DNA of 64,000 bases, taken from Lumbricus rubellus (lineage: Eukaryota; Annelida; Clitellata; Crassiclitellata; Lumbricidae). A model generated the notes under the pieces. The model was not told the origin of the DNA. It saw nothing but the letters and a program-made list of their open reading frames with translations, and did no database searches. The stretch is from NCBI GenBank assembly GCA_945859605.1, contig OX243818.1, forward strand, positions 36,207,773 through 36,271,772, read 5' to 3'. The position numbers were made by a program, and so were the translations under genes. This document shows, in pieces, positions 1 through 10,770 of this stretch; positions within the stretch are counted from its first letter, which is position 1; the number at the start of each line of letters is the position of its first letter.

Positions 1-1
1 A

Positions 2-895
2 CGTGTCCCTTTTGGAATGATTAACTCTGGACGGACTTTTGTAAAAGCCATAAACATGATTTTGCAACCGATTGATGCATTTACTGAACCCTATGTTGAT
101 GACATTGCAGTCCATTCTGATGATTGGAACATTCATTTGAAACATTTAGAATTGTTTTTGAAACAAATAAGACTGCATAATGTAACTTTGAACTTGAAGA
201 AATGTGTGTTTGGTAAGAGTGAGGTGAAATTCATCGGTCACCTCATTGGTTCAGGGAAGAAGATGATGAATCCAGATAGGATTGACAGTTTGATTAATTT
301 AAAAAACCCTGAAACGAAGAAGCAAGTGAAGCAAATGTTAGGATTCTTTGGTTTCTACAGACAATTTATTTGTAATTTTGCTGAGATTGCTAAACCATTG
401 ACAGATTTAACTAGCAAGCAGACACCTGAGAACATTATTTGGACTCAGGACCACCAGAAATCTTTTGATTCTCTTAAAGAATTTGTTTTATCGAATGTTA
501 TTCTGTACATGTTCGAGGTTGGCAAACCATTTAATTTGTACTGTGATAGCAGTGATTTTGCTGTGGGGGCTGTGCTGTCACAAGTGGACGATGAGGGGAT
601 AGAACGTCCCGTTTCATTTATCAGCCAGAAGCTGACAGATACCCAGAGGAGATGGGCGACGATTGAGAAGGAAGCCTATGCAATCATATGGGCTTTAAAC
701 AAATTGAAAGAAATCATTATTGGTTCCAAGATTAATGTGTTCACTGATCATAATCCTTTAGTTTATTTGACTGAGTCAATGTCGAAGTCTGCTAAGTTAG
801 TCAGATGGTCTTTATCATTGCAAAATTTTGACATTCTGTTGAACTATAAGAAAGGAAAGTTGAATGTAGTAGCAGACTGCTTATCGAGATTGTAG
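2..895 (+). CDS. Ty3/gypsy-type reverse transcriptase-RNase H (3' part of pol, open to the window edge)
   Basis: The open frame runs in from the left edge (the first ATG at 17 is internal) and stops at 893-895. The RT part shows the VPFG motif at residues 2-5 and the catalytic YVDD box near residue 31, followed by the LGFFGFYRQFI thumb motif. The RNase H part follows, with YCDSSDFAVGAVLSQ, the FTDHNPL motif and the terminal ADCLSR motif. RT and RNase H copy element RNA into DNA. No integrase follows: the frame ends at RNase H, and a polypurine tract and an LTR begin about 100 bases later. Known Ty3/gypsy elements place integrase after RNase H, except the GMR1-like group of deuterostomes, which carries it before RT. 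A GMR1-like assignment is therefore likely; loss of integrase by deletion is the alternative. Confidence 0.9.
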   Translation, partial: RVPFGMINSGRTFVKAINMILQPIDAFTEPYVDDIAVHSDDWNIHLKHLELFLKQIRLHNVTLNLKKCVFGKSEVKFIGHLIGSGKKMMNPDRIDSLINLKNPETKKQVKQMLGFFGFYRQFICNFAEIAKPLTDLTSKQTPENIIWTQDHQKSFDSLKEFVLSNVILYMFEVGKPFNLYCDSSDFAVGAVLSQVDDEGIERPVSFISQKLTDTQRRWATIEKEAYAIIWALNKLKEIIIGSKINVFTDHNPLVYLTESMSKSAKLVRWSLSLQNFDILLNYKKGKLNVVADCLSRL

Positions 896-992
896 TATAA
901 GGTATTTTGTGATTGCATTTAGTATAAGAATTGTTTGTATTTAGTTTAAGCATTATACGTTCGCTAATTTTTAAGATTAATTAGCTCTCTTC

Positions 993-1012
993 AAAAGAAA
1001 GGAAGGAGGTAA
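993..1012 (+). other. Polypurine tract of the LTR element
   Basis: A purine run (AAAAGAAAGGAAGGAGG then TAA) directly abuts the TGTCA start of the downstream LTR. This is the expected plus-strand priming site of an LTR retrotransposon. Confidence 0.7.
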
Positions 1013-1529
1013 TGTCAGCTAATTTAATCAGTGCACGCCGATTGTCGTACAGCGACGTAAGTAGGCCAGGTGCAAATTGCCGCGCGGCGTCTGCACAGGT
1101 GATTGTCTGGACAGCACGTGACGTCTAGACGAGCGTACGTTAATTGTACAAGAAGGGAGTGGAAGTGAAGAAGAAGAGTTGCGTGTTGAGAGCCGTTGAG
1201 ATAGGCTGTAAGAGTTGTTGTTGAGTTGCGATAGAGTAGACTGATGAAGATAGTAGTCGTGTAGTTGTTATGATAACGCAAGTGTAGTCATTGTTGTGTT
1301 GTTGCTGATCGTTTTACTTTATATCGGATTTTGGAGTATAATAAGAAGAGTTAAACACGTCGTCGTTGTTGGTTAACAAAACAGTGAAAGACTGTAGATT
1401 CTTTAACCTAGCCATTTAGCTAATGAAACAGTTATCTAGGGATAGGCCTACGCTACCACGAACTTATACGAAGAAGCTTCCGAAGAGACTGAAGGTCACA
1501 CGTAGAGAAGAGGGAAAAGACTTGTGACA
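1013..1529 (+). mobile_element. 3' LTR of the GMR1-like element (517 bp)
   Basis: The block begins TGTCAGC after the polypurine tract and ends GTGACA, so it carries the short inverted termini TGTCA/TGACA of an LTR. It contains no long ORF. A TATA-like stretch (TTTATATC) lies near 1318. The 5' LTR and the left target-site copy are outside the window. The right boundary rests only on the terminal motif. Confidence 0.65.
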
Positions 1530-1584
1530 ATCTTTTACAAATTTCTGAAGGAGCCAGGTGACCCCTGGCAAATCGTCAGGCGAC

Positions 1585-1622
1585 CCCCGTGGGGGTCGCG
1601 ACCCACAGGTTAAGAACCGCTG
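1585..1622. mobile_element. Right end of a hAT-like element
   Basis: A G/C hairpin-rich stretch (CGACCCCCGTGGGGGTCGCG) runs into TTAAGAACCGCTG, which is the style of a hAT terminal inverted repeat. The matching left end is not in the window, so the GMR1-like element may have inserted into this older element. Confidence 0.45.
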
Positions 1623-2330
1623 GCCTAGAGCCCTAGTCTAAGTGGTCAGTGAATTTGGCGCAAAGAAAGCTGGATCTACAAGGTCTATTATAATGATTGT
1701 TTGGCGCTACTTTGGTACCAGTAACCTGCATCTGCAGTAACTTGTATGCAGACGGAAAATCTATACGGGCCAATTGGACAATGAAAGACTTTACTGTCAG
1801 TGAGTAGGCCTACCAATAGTAGTCTACTGTAGGATGATGCGCTTGCGATGTTATTTGCTAAGTTGCGAAATGATGTTAGAGGCCGATCAATTATGGCAAC
1901 GGACTTACAAAAATTGATTATCATTATAACACGCCATTCAATGCAACCAGTCCGCGGTCCCCCATTTTATCTTCGTGCTTGCTCGCTTTACAAATTTATT
2001 CAATATTAATAATAAAATGATAATAATAATGAGTGTAATCTGAATAATCACAGACAATGGGCAAGCTGAAATTCATAGGCCTCATAATTAATTTTGTCGT
2101 CGCATTGTCTAGGCTACGAGACTAGATGGCCCAATGCATCTCAAAACTATTAAAACTAAAACACAAAAATGGGCTTGAAAAAACTTTAACAAATTCATAC
2201 ATTAAGTACATGTTGGTGCCTCATTATTCATTCAAGGTAGGCCTGTATGATGCTTGCCAGGAACAATTGACTTGACCTCTTGCATTGGTAGCCATAGCCT
2301 ACATGTAGACCTAGGCTAAGGGCTATTACC
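1623..2330. other. Intergenic or intronic sequence, nothing recognised
   Basis: AT-rich single-copy-looking DNA with several TAGGCCTA words. Short ORFs here have no recognisable domain. Confidence 0.4.
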
Positions 2331-2465
2331 ATGTCAGAAGTCGACTTCAAGTCGGAAGTCGGTTGTTTTTCTGCCAAGTCGGGTCAAGTCGTTGTGATTC
2401 CAAGAAGTCAACTTCAAGTCGACCTCAAGTCAGTTTAGGGTCAAGTTGGGTCAGATTAGCTGACC
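2331..2465. repeat. Degenerate AAGTCGACTTC minisatellite
   Basis: The hexamer AAGTCG/AAGTCA recurs at least nine times, partly as the palindrome AAGTCGACTT, giving an imperfect tandem array. Confidence 0.6.
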
Positions 2466-2549
2466 AAAGTCACTCCCATGTCTATTCTCTCACGTAGCAT
2501 TTTGCCCATATTTAGGCCTACGTTTGATCAAATTATTACGATTGCACGT

Positions 2550-2632
2550 ACACGCACACATAGGCATATACACGCATGCATATATGGGTGTGTGTGTGTG
2601 TGCGCGCGCGCCCGTGCGTGTGCCTACGGACT
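2550..2632. repeat. CA/TG/CG purine-pyrimidine microsatellite
   Basis: Alternating CA, TG and CG dinucleotides (TGTGTGTGTGTGTGCGCGCGCG core near 2588-2610) make a potential Z-DNA tract. The short ORFs across it are low-complexity artefacts. Confidence 0.7.
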
Positions 2633-2660
2633 TCCGCTTAACATCACGGCACACGCTACA

Positions 2661-3065
2661 CCGGTGTAAAGGTCCTAATTTACCCCTCCTAAACATTACA
2701 CCTGGTAACTTAAAACCGGTTTCAGATTACCCCGGAAACTAGATTTGCATCAATCATCGTATTTATTGCACTAATAAAATCAGAAAATTCATTCCGCTTC
2801 TTGTTTGGTCTGAAGATTTTCACCCGTCATCCAACTTTGTGATTTGTTTAAAATCTTTTAATCGGAAACAAATAATAGCCTCGAAGCCATTTCTCCATGT
2901 GACTTCAGCGGCAATTTAGTATTTTAGTTACAGATGAAAATATTGATTACAAACCACGAAGTGGCATGACGGATGAAAATCTTCAGACCAAAACAAGAAG
3001 CGGGGTGATTTTTCTTATATGTTTAGTGCAATAAATGCGATGATTGATGCAAATTACAGAGGATT
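2661..3065. mobile_element. Foldback MITE, CCGGTGTAAAGG family, copy A (3' truncated)
   Basis: It begins CCGGTGTAAAGG and carries the family's inverted arms: GGTCTGAAGATTTTCA on the left and TGAAAATCTTCAGACC on the right. The terminal arm expected on the right (TTTACACCGG) is missing after about 3065. The same family recurs at 3565, 7199, 42077 and 61821. Confidence 0.7.
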
Positions 3066-3297
3066 CACCCATACTATAGAACCTGGATTGGAGAATTTCC
3101 AATCGTGAATGAACTAAGAGTTGTCCTTGCACAAGAAAAGAGATGCCCGGATAGCAAGTCCCAACCTCTTTTGGCAACTAACGCGGAAACGGCATAGAAC
3201 ATGGCAATACGGGAAGAGATTACACAAATAATTAATTCCTGTTTACATTATGTTCTATGGCCAAGGCACGGACATGTTAGGCCTAAATTCATTCATT

Positions 3298-3560
3298 CAT
3301 TTCGTGAATTTATATAGCGCTTCTTCAAAACTTACTCAGAGGCACTCCCAGTTCAGCCACAGGTAAAATAATAGGTTTTGAGCGACTTATAATAAGTAGG
3401 TGAATTTAGTCTAGGCATAAGTCGCAACTTTTATTAGTGGGAGGCCATTCCAGATAGCGGGACCCACAGTAGAAAAGGCTCGGCGCTGTCTTGTAGAAGT
3501 GCGGGCTCGATTATCCAAAAACTCGCGCATTAAGGCGAAAGGCACACAGTTCTGGAGGGT
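3298..3560 (-). mobile_element. LINE 3' end (CR1/L2-like)
   Basis: The minus strand encodes a short piece of the RT C-terminus (RQRRAFSTVGPAIWNGLPL) and then runs to the family 3' tail GCGCTATATAAATT. Copies at 4416-4765 and 22440-22790 show the same WNGLP/WNKLP motif and tail. Confidence 0.65.
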
Positions 3561-3564
3561 TGCG

Positions 3565-3953
3565 CCAGTGTAAAGGTTTCAAATTACCCCCGGTTTCAGA
3601 TTACCACAGGACGCTAGATTTGCATCAATCATCGCATATATTGCACTAAAACATTAGGAAAATTATCTTCGTGTTTTGTTATCAATATTTTGATCGGAAA
3701 AAAAATAATAACCTCGAAGCCGTTTCTCCATGTACCTTCAGCGGAGATCAGGCTAGTCGCTAGTGTTTTAATTACAGATGAAATATTGATAGCAAACCGC
3801 GGAGTGGAATGACGGATGAAAATCTTCAGACCAAAGCAAGAAGCGGGATGATTTTATAGTGGAATCCCTGCGATGAACGATAGGCCTACAGATTACAGTT
3901 TGCAGTGGGGTTATGTTTAGGGGGGGGGGGGGGTAATTTGAAACCTTTGCACC
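3565..3953. mobile_element. Foldback MITE, CCGGTGTAAAGG family, copy B
   Basis: Complete but diverged copy: it starts CCAGTGTAAAGGTTTC and ends GAAACCTTTGCACC. Internal arms match copy A. An 11-13 base G run lies in the right arm. Confidence 0.7.
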
Positions 3954-4117
3954 TTGGTGACTGGCGATCAACGGCCTCATAATTAGTCTATCATATTTAA
4001 GGCTTGCGACGGATTTCGAGCATTTACATAAAAATGTTGGTCTACAACCTTTTATTTGTATAGCTAAACTTAGAATGTAGGCTATACCCTACAACAGTGT
4101 TCTTCCTGTGTTTTCAG

Positions 4118-4293
4118 CTGAATGTGGAACACAACATTTCTACGGATCTACTGGAAGAATATCATCCCCGAATTTTCCACAGCAGTACGTGAATTACCTA
4201 GAGTGCTACAATTATATAACAGTCCCAGCTGGAAATGCAATCATCATCACGTTTCTTGCATTCAGCACCCAGAAATGTTGTGATTTTGTAACG
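4118..4293 (+). CDS. CUB-Ig receptor: exon for the first half of the CUB domain
   Basis: The exon follows a pyrimidine-rich acceptor (TGTGTTTTCAG) and ends at a GTATGT donor, phase 1 in and phase 0 out. It encodes AECGTQHFYGSTGRISSPNF and then QQYVNYLECYNYITVPAG, the hallmark N-terminal half of a CUB domain: first cysteine, GRISSPNFP, and second cysteine about 28 residues later. CUB domains are extracellular protein- or carbohydrate-binding modules. The second half is the exon at 7680. No ATG or signal peptide is visible upstream, so at least one 5' exon is missing here or outside the window. Splice calls are by inspection. Confidence 0.8.
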
Positions 4294-4415
4294 GTATGTA
4301 TTTCAACGTCGACACGTATGCCACCCTTTAAACTCATACTGACTTGCAGCGATAAATCGTGTTTATAATAATTGTTGCATAGTTATGATACTCATGAAAT
4401 TTATTTTATTTATTT

Positions 4416-4765
4416 TATTTCGGTAATTTATATAGCGCCTCTTCAAGGTAGGCTACTCAGAAGCGCTCCCGGCCCAACCACGGCTAAATAAAACAGTTTT
4501 TAGGTTCTTAAGGAACAGAGCGGAGTGACCTCTGGGAATTAAGCGCAATGCAACAGGAAGACCATTCCAGGTGGTAGGACCAGCAACTGAGAATGAACGA
4601 CGCTGTCGCATAGCAGTCCGCGAGCGGGGAACCAGAAGCTCAAATTGGTTCGCCGATCGAAGGGTGGATCGACGCAGAACTCCTAAGGTGGATATGGTGG
4701 ATAGAGATGTTGTATTCGATTCGAGTCCAAGAATCGCTGCTCGCTCTTGTGTCGTCGGCATGGGC
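4416..4765 (-). mobile_element. LINE 3' end (CR1/L2-like) with RT C-terminus
   Basis: A minus-strand frame of about 100 codons (4453-4761) contains LVPRSRTAMRQRRSFSVAGP and WNGLPVALRL followed by FLKNLKTVLF, the usual C-terminal tail of CR1/L2-type reverse transcriptases. It then runs into the 3' tail GCGCTATATAAATTACC. It is 5' truncated, and lies in intron 1 of the receptor in antisense orientation. Confidence 0.7.
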
Positions 4766-5219
4766 GTAACTTTGTCTCAAATAGTGGTGGTGACTGGTGA
4801 ATAATATTATATGATTCCTCTGCAGCTCTGTCACTATAGGGCAGAGAGGCAAAACGACCTCCCTGCTCCATACCCCATGTGATATGTAGTGAACAGTTTG
4901 ACTGTTCCGAGGTCTTTTATAGTACTGTTGTTCCATAGCCTAATGAGAAATTTCCGTTTTGATGGTTTGTCTATTTTGTTTTTAATACAAATTTATTTTT
5001 TGTGTTTCTTTTAAAGATTTTGCTGATAATACTTCTGTATCAATCATTAATGATGCCAAAATGCCATGCATATATCCATTAATGCAAATTATAAGTGTAA
5101 AGTACGCAACCTTACAATACCGGTATAATATCGAATTACATTGTAGGCCTACAATAAATTTGACTTTGCCTAAGCTTATAAATATCATTAAAAATTTTAT
5201 AGGCAATCTCACAGGTGGC

Positions 5220-5700
5220 ACCTAGCGGGCAAAACGCCCCCTATGATTCGCCTTGGCTTTGGGCAAAACGCCCTCTGTGTTTGAATGCATTGCAGGTCCA
5301 TTCTTAGCAAGCAATTTTTTGTGCTTCCAAAAATATAGATGCAGTCGAAAATACCCTCAGAATCAAACAGAGCACTGTTACAGTACCGTAGCCTACCAGT
5401 ACATCTTAAAGTTATTTTAGGCTTTAGAGGTCATATAATGTTTTCAGAAAATACGAATGGGTAACAACGGGCGTTTTGCCCATATGAGGGTAAAACGTCC
5501 CTTTGAGGCACCTTGTATTTAATTATTTTACATTGTCATCCCTTTAGAAATTTTATAGAGCACAATAGTACTTTATTTGGGACATTCAACACTATAGATC
5601 TTACAGTAATTTGAAGCTTTAAATGCTATTAATCGAGTTGTAAAATAGCAATTTAAGCCGTTTAAAAGGCGTTTTGTCCTCCCATCCCCTTTCCTTCCCT
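5220..5700. repeat. Repeats of GGGCGTTTTGCCC type
   Basis: The motif GGGCAAAACGCCC and its complement occur five times (near 5230, 5262, 5469, 5490 and 5668), suggesting a decayed element with inverted ends. Boundaries cannot be set. Confidence 0.35.
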
Positions 5701-7190
5701 ACTCTCTTCCCTCGCCTTCCTTTGTCCAGATTTACATGTCCAGAATTTATACATCAAAATGGATGACTTCACCTAATTATTATAAAACCAAGCACCTGTA
5801 AGTAGGGCCTAAGAACTGCAAGGTAATGTGGACAATGAGCACAATGAGGAAGCCTCTATCAGCTTGCCGACATTGCGATATTAAATATCCAGGAATACCT
5901 GTGTACTACTGTGTAGACTGTATACTCTTGTCAGCCAAAATGGTTTCAAAAATATTTATGTGCAGGACCAAAAAGTGGTAGTGACTGTCATGACCACTTT
6001 TAAAAGTGGTGGTGACTGGACACCACCGTCACAATAGAAAGTTACGCCTATATGGTCGTCGGTACTTATTAAGTACCTACATTCTGTTTATCTGTAATGC
6101 ACCAAAAACTATGAATCACAAAGTGAATCACTAAGTGGACAATAACCAGAAGGTCATTCCGATAAAACTCTCAAGGAAAGTTAGTATCTGAAAATAAAAT
6201 GTACTAAAAAGTTGCCTATAATTAGTGACCCACGAGTGCGCTATATTTAATTAGTAACTTCCATCGCGCCCATTTCTAAGACACAAGACATCAGCATAGG
6301 CCATGTATCAGTAGGCCCAGTTGCGTAGCTACCATGACATTGTGTACAATGTGTGCAATGTGTGCAAAGCACACGGGCTCACGACCTCCAGGGGCCCACA
6401 GAGATTGTTGAATTAATAACCTGACTCAATTAGTAATTCACATCATTTTGTGAGTAAATGTAGTTTCTGTGAACACACTTGCATTACATCGTCAAATCAT
6501 TAGGTCTAACAAACACGTTAATTTTTTAAGTTGAAAACCTGAAATGAATCATACCGGCATAAGATTTTCTTTCGCTGGTAAAGGCACGTTTATACTGGCT
6601 CGGATAGGTGTGATAATTATTATGATGTAGGCCTATGTATTAATCTTATCCTTCTATCCGTCAGGTTCGTGCATATGTATTGTAATTAAACTGGGCATCG
6701 CATGAAGTTGAACCTCATACTTGTCACAGGCATGCTCGTGAAATCCGGTCATTTCCTGGATAATAATTGTAACGGAATTGACCTGACATCTCCCTCAATC
6801 AGGATGATAATTTTTGGTGGTTTGACGTGGTTCAACCTTCGCTAGTCTTTCTTAGAGTCAGATGGTTGTCTTACTTTCAACTTTTCACAACCTAACTCCA
6901 CGTCGATCGTAGTATGACCCCAGTTCTTTTCTACAATTCTCACACTTCTCTCAACTCCTCTCAGCTGACAGCTGTCACTCCAAAATGAGGGATACACCAA
7001 ATTGAGCACGTGTGGATCAGGGTCCTAGGGAATCACGTATTTGTCCCTATTTTTACAATTGAAGGGAACATTGATAAAAATTTTTAGTTAGGCTGCTCAG
7101 ACCTACAATAATTATATGAAAAATTGATGCTTTTGTTGTTTTTGATGTGCAAATTGCCAATCTCGGACCAGAACTGATAGATGATTGACA
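5701..7190. other. Intron 1 sequence without recognisable genes
   Basis: Contains a short inverted stretch near 5985-6052 (CACTTTTAAAAGTGGTGGTG, then GTTACGCC) that recurs diverged at 28960-29015, probably the end of a DNA transposon. Nothing else was recognised. Confidence 0.35.
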
Positions 7191-7198
7191 TTTTTGAT

Positions 7199-7510
7199 GA
7201 AAAATCATCCCGCTTCTTGTTTTGGTCTGAAGATTTTCATCCGTCATCCCACTTCGTGGTTTTTATCAATATATTCATTTGTACTAAGCCTAAAATACTA
7301 ATCGCCGCAGAATTTACATGGAGAAATGGCTTCAAGGCTATTATTTTTCCCGATCAAAATATTGATAACAAACCACGAAGTGGGATGACGGATGAAAATC
7401 TTCAGACAAAAACAAGAAGCGGGATGATTTCTCTGATTTATTTAGTGCAATAAATGCGATGATTGATGCAAATCTAGTGTACGGGGGGTAATTTGAAACC
7501 TTTACACCGG
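7199..7510. mobile_element. Foldback MITE, CCGGTGTAAAGG family, copy C (5' truncated)
   Basis: Contains both internal arms (TTGGTCTGAAGATTTTCATC and its inverse) and the complete right terminus GAAACCTTTACACCGG, but the left terminal arm is absent. Confidence 0.7.
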
Positions 7511-7679
7511 CGCATTGGAGGTTGCTAATTGCAGCTCATGCCATCGATGCTCTTAGACGTTAGCAGACTCGACCATAGCAGTGTAGACATTAACCGTAGC
7601 TCTATTTCATTCTCGCATAGCCGACCAAGTATTAACAGTGACTCGACTCATTTAAATTGCTCTTTATGGGTTGTTGTAG

Positions 7680-7842
7680 ATTACCTGTGATTCTGGAAAC
7701 GCATTTAGATCCGAAAACTACAGTGGCTTCTTTTTTCCAGCAATCTTGACAATATCATCATGTCAACTTGTAAAAGTGTTCTTCCGTACAGACAGTTCTT
7801 CGACATCCACGGGCTTCAGTCTTACGTACAGTATCACCTCAG
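7680..7842 (+). CDS. CUB-Ig receptor: exon for the second half of the CUB domain
   Basis: Acceptor TTGTTGTAG at 7671-7679; donor GTATAT after 7842; phase 0 in, phase 1 out. The frame joins the previous exon as DFVT-ITCDSGNAF and continues to LVKVFFRTDSSSTSTGFSLT. The aliphatic-VKVFFRTD stretch and the GF.LTY ending are the conserved C-terminal strands of a CUB domain. The linker between the DFVT strand and the last strands is shorter than usual, so the domain is compact. The match of phase and domain strands across a 3.4-kb intron is strong support for the exon pair. Confidence 0.8.
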
Positions 7843-7982
7843 GTATATATCAATAATATCAAGGGTTACAAAATTGTGATTACTGTAGTATAGCCTATGT
7901 TTATTAAGGAATGTTCGACTAACAAGAGTAGGCCTACTATGATCTGACTATGAAGAATATTGTAGAAAAAAAACTAGAAATA

Positions 7983-10123
7983 CAGGGTGGTCCAGCATAA
8001 ATGAACCAACTTTGAACGCGTATAACTTCGCCAATTTTTAACATTTATTTACACTTGATGCATCAAATTAAAGGTATTTCACTCTAGTATTAGCTCTAAA
8101 AATGTCAAACTGATACTACTTTAGGTTTTAATTATATACTTGGAACAGCGCTAGCTACCACTTTTTGTCGTTACTGACACAATATGACGCCGTTTCCCTG
8201 GGAAATTCTATCGTTTTTTGCTAAAACGCGCGTAGACACGATCATTTTGGGTGTTTGTAGGGTCCCTACCATAAATATCTTCTCTTCGCAAAACCACGTC
8301 CTTTCAATTTTGCCAACAGCCGTGCACTGCCACGCGCTGCTTCAGACGCTTGCGAGCTGCCAGCCGTTTCTTTGCATAAGAGTTGGACTTCTCGTCGACG
8401 AATTAACTTGAGGCCTATATCATCTTTTGCAATACGTTATGCAGTACTTCTAAGACTGCCTGTTTTGCGCTGAATTTCCCTGAGAGTTTTGCACGTAGGC
8501 CTATACTATAGGGCAGTGCTGTCCAACGTGCGGCCCGCGGGCCGCATGCGGCCCGCGAGATGATTTCAAGTGGCCCGCCAAGGCTCATTAAATTGTTTCC
8601 CTTTGTGCAAAATGAAATAAACTTAGTAAAGGATGAAGTCACTGGTCGACTTGAGCGTTTATTTTTGTTATTGGTTTTGAGACAAATGTCGATTTGCAAT
8701 GCTACCAGGAAGACCAATCCGATAAATCTCTTCTTTCTTTTCAAAAGGTTAGGCCTATGTTCCCGTAGTCTAAGCCTATCTGCAGAATGATACACGACTT
8801 CTGATTTTAACAACTCTTATTACTGTAGCCTACTCAGCTAAACAGACCTCGCGAACCGTCCCAAACCGCTCACGAACTTCTAGTCAGTTCCTGAGATGTG
8901 TAGGCTACAGAGTTCCAACAAGACAGCAAGAGAGACTACGATCATTCCTTCGAAAGATAGCGGAGTTCTAGTTCTATGGATTAGAAAGAAACAACCGATA
9001 AGAGACCCAGGGTCGACGAATGACGATGTGTTGGCTCTTTCCGGTTCGATGACTGTGACTGGTAGCAGCCTAGCCATTTAGACCGAGACTTTGGCTTTAA
9101 AGATTTTGTCATGGAAGCCAGAGCAGGAGGAGGGAAATTCGCCCCCGTCATAAAGTGGATCTTAACCAAAATAAATTGGTTCTGCGGCGTAGACCTAACG
9201 AAGAGCGACGGAAATGAGTGCAAGTCAGGGATAAAAGCCACCTTGCACATTTTGGTGCTCTACTATTATGAAGTATGGTAATCGTGGTTTGTGTAGTCCA
9301 CATGCAACTATTCATTATTATTCCTGTTGACTTGTCGAACTCTTTCCACAAACTGCTCAAGACTTTTCTCTTTGATAATTCCTGGGTAGGGAGCATCTCC
9401 GAATGTATTTGAATTTCGTAATAATATCATTAAATTCATATAGGCCTACCACCGGGTAAAGATACGGATTGCTGATTGATAGATATATTACAATCATTCC
9501 AGATTAAATTTCAATATGCTTTTTAATGCTAGTACATGTATAATATATTATCAATAAATTGTAGCCACTACTTTTGAGTTTACTGTTGCGGCCCTCGGCT
9601 TCAAGAATCTTGCTTTTGCGGCCCGTGGTACCTAAAAGGTTGGACAGCACTGCTATAGGGTATGCCCTGGTCATTAACATGACTGCAAATTTACTCGGAC
9701 ACACGAGCAATGTTAGTGGATATGAGCGCCGTACACACCGATTCCCATGGTTTGTGAGTAGAAAGTCCTGTTTTATCAATTTTCTGTAGCAGATAATTCA
9801 ATGTATTGCTTATTCCATCCTCTGTTAAAAAAATCGTTAATCTTTTTAAACGAATTAAATCCCTTATCAGTTCGTAAAATTAAGATCAAAACGCCATCAT
9901 TGCCTGTCAACAGCGTCAGATTGCGTCACAAATCACAGCAAAATATGGTAGGTAGCGCTGTTCCGAGCATATAATTTGAACCTAAATTAGCGCAAGTTTG
10001 AATTTTTAAGAGCAAATACTAGAGTGAAATATCGTTAATTTGACGCATAAAGCATAAATAAATTTCACAAATTGGCGGAGTTATATGCATTCAAACTTGG
10101 TTCATTTATGCTGGACCACCCTG
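7983..10123. mobile_element. Tc1/mariner-type element with ~200-bp inverted termini (TA target)
   Basis: Ends are CAGGGTGGTCCAGCATAAAT and its complement, with about 200 bp of inverted similarity, flanked by TA on both sides. No transposase frame was recognised. A hAT element sits inside at 8514-9652. Confidence 0.7.
8514..9652. mobile_element. Non-autonomous hAT element (1139 bp), exact 8-bp TSD
   Basis: Starts CAGTGCTGTCCAAC and ends GTTGGACAGCACTG; both sides are flanked by CTATAGGG. Subterminal GCGGCCCGC repeats are typical of hAT elements. Short internal ORFs show no transposase signature. It is nested in the TA element at 7983-10123. Confidence 0.85.
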
Positions 10124-10179
10124 TATATAGATTCTCGCTCCTGAGCTTGCAAGTTTTCAAACTGGTTACTTGCATAAAT

Positions 10180-10730
10180 CCTACGACTGGTGGTAGAGAT
10201 TCACCAACTCGTTTACTGGGTGGACCTGACGGTCCTCTGTCTAAATGCAAAATTTTACATTAATAGCTGCCAAAATATTTTTCTCCCCAGAAATATTTTG
10301 CCCCCCTAAACAACGCCATGCCCCACCCGGCCCCTGCGGGGCGAGGTGTGTGTTGGTTGGGGGCGAGGTGGTCCAGGTGGCACCATTTTTCGCTGCAACT
10401 TTTCAGGTGAATAGCAGTGAAACTATGGTGATGGTATAAAACTATGGAAAATGGAGTTTTTGGGCCCCCCCGCTCTCCCCCTGGTGGTAGAGATTCTTGA
10501 AATCGTTTACTGGGGGGACCTGACGGTCTTCTGTCTAAATGCAAAGTTTCACATCAATAGCTGCCAAAAAAATCCGCCCCCTAAAAAAATTCCCCCACCC
10601 TGGCCCCCATGGTGTTAGAAATTCACCAACCTTTGCACTTTTTAAGTCTGATGGATCCCTGTCTAGGTGCAACGTTTCAGATCAATAGCTGCGAAACTGT
10701 GGGCGTGCATTCTGGACAAAGCCACATACA
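10180..10730. repeat. Three degenerate tandem units with GGTGGTAGAGATTC
   Basis: Units beginning CTGGTGGTAGAGATTC (near 10186 and 10479) or ATGGTGTTAGAAATTC (near 10608) each continue through ACCTGACGGTC-like and AATAGCTGCCAAA blocks. Spacing is uneven. Confidence 0.55.
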
Positions 10731-10770
10731 TACCAACATACATACATCCTTTCTTATAGATATACATGTA

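Noticed and set aside
2478..2742. Overlapping ORFs with repeated CVCARAR residues
   Set aside because: They cross a TG/CG microsatellite and are low-complexity artefacts on both strands.
1..4117. Signal-peptide exon of the receptor
   Set aside because: ATG-initiated short frames near 1692, 1939 and 2480 were read; none gives a hydrophobic leader followed by a phase-1 GT donor.
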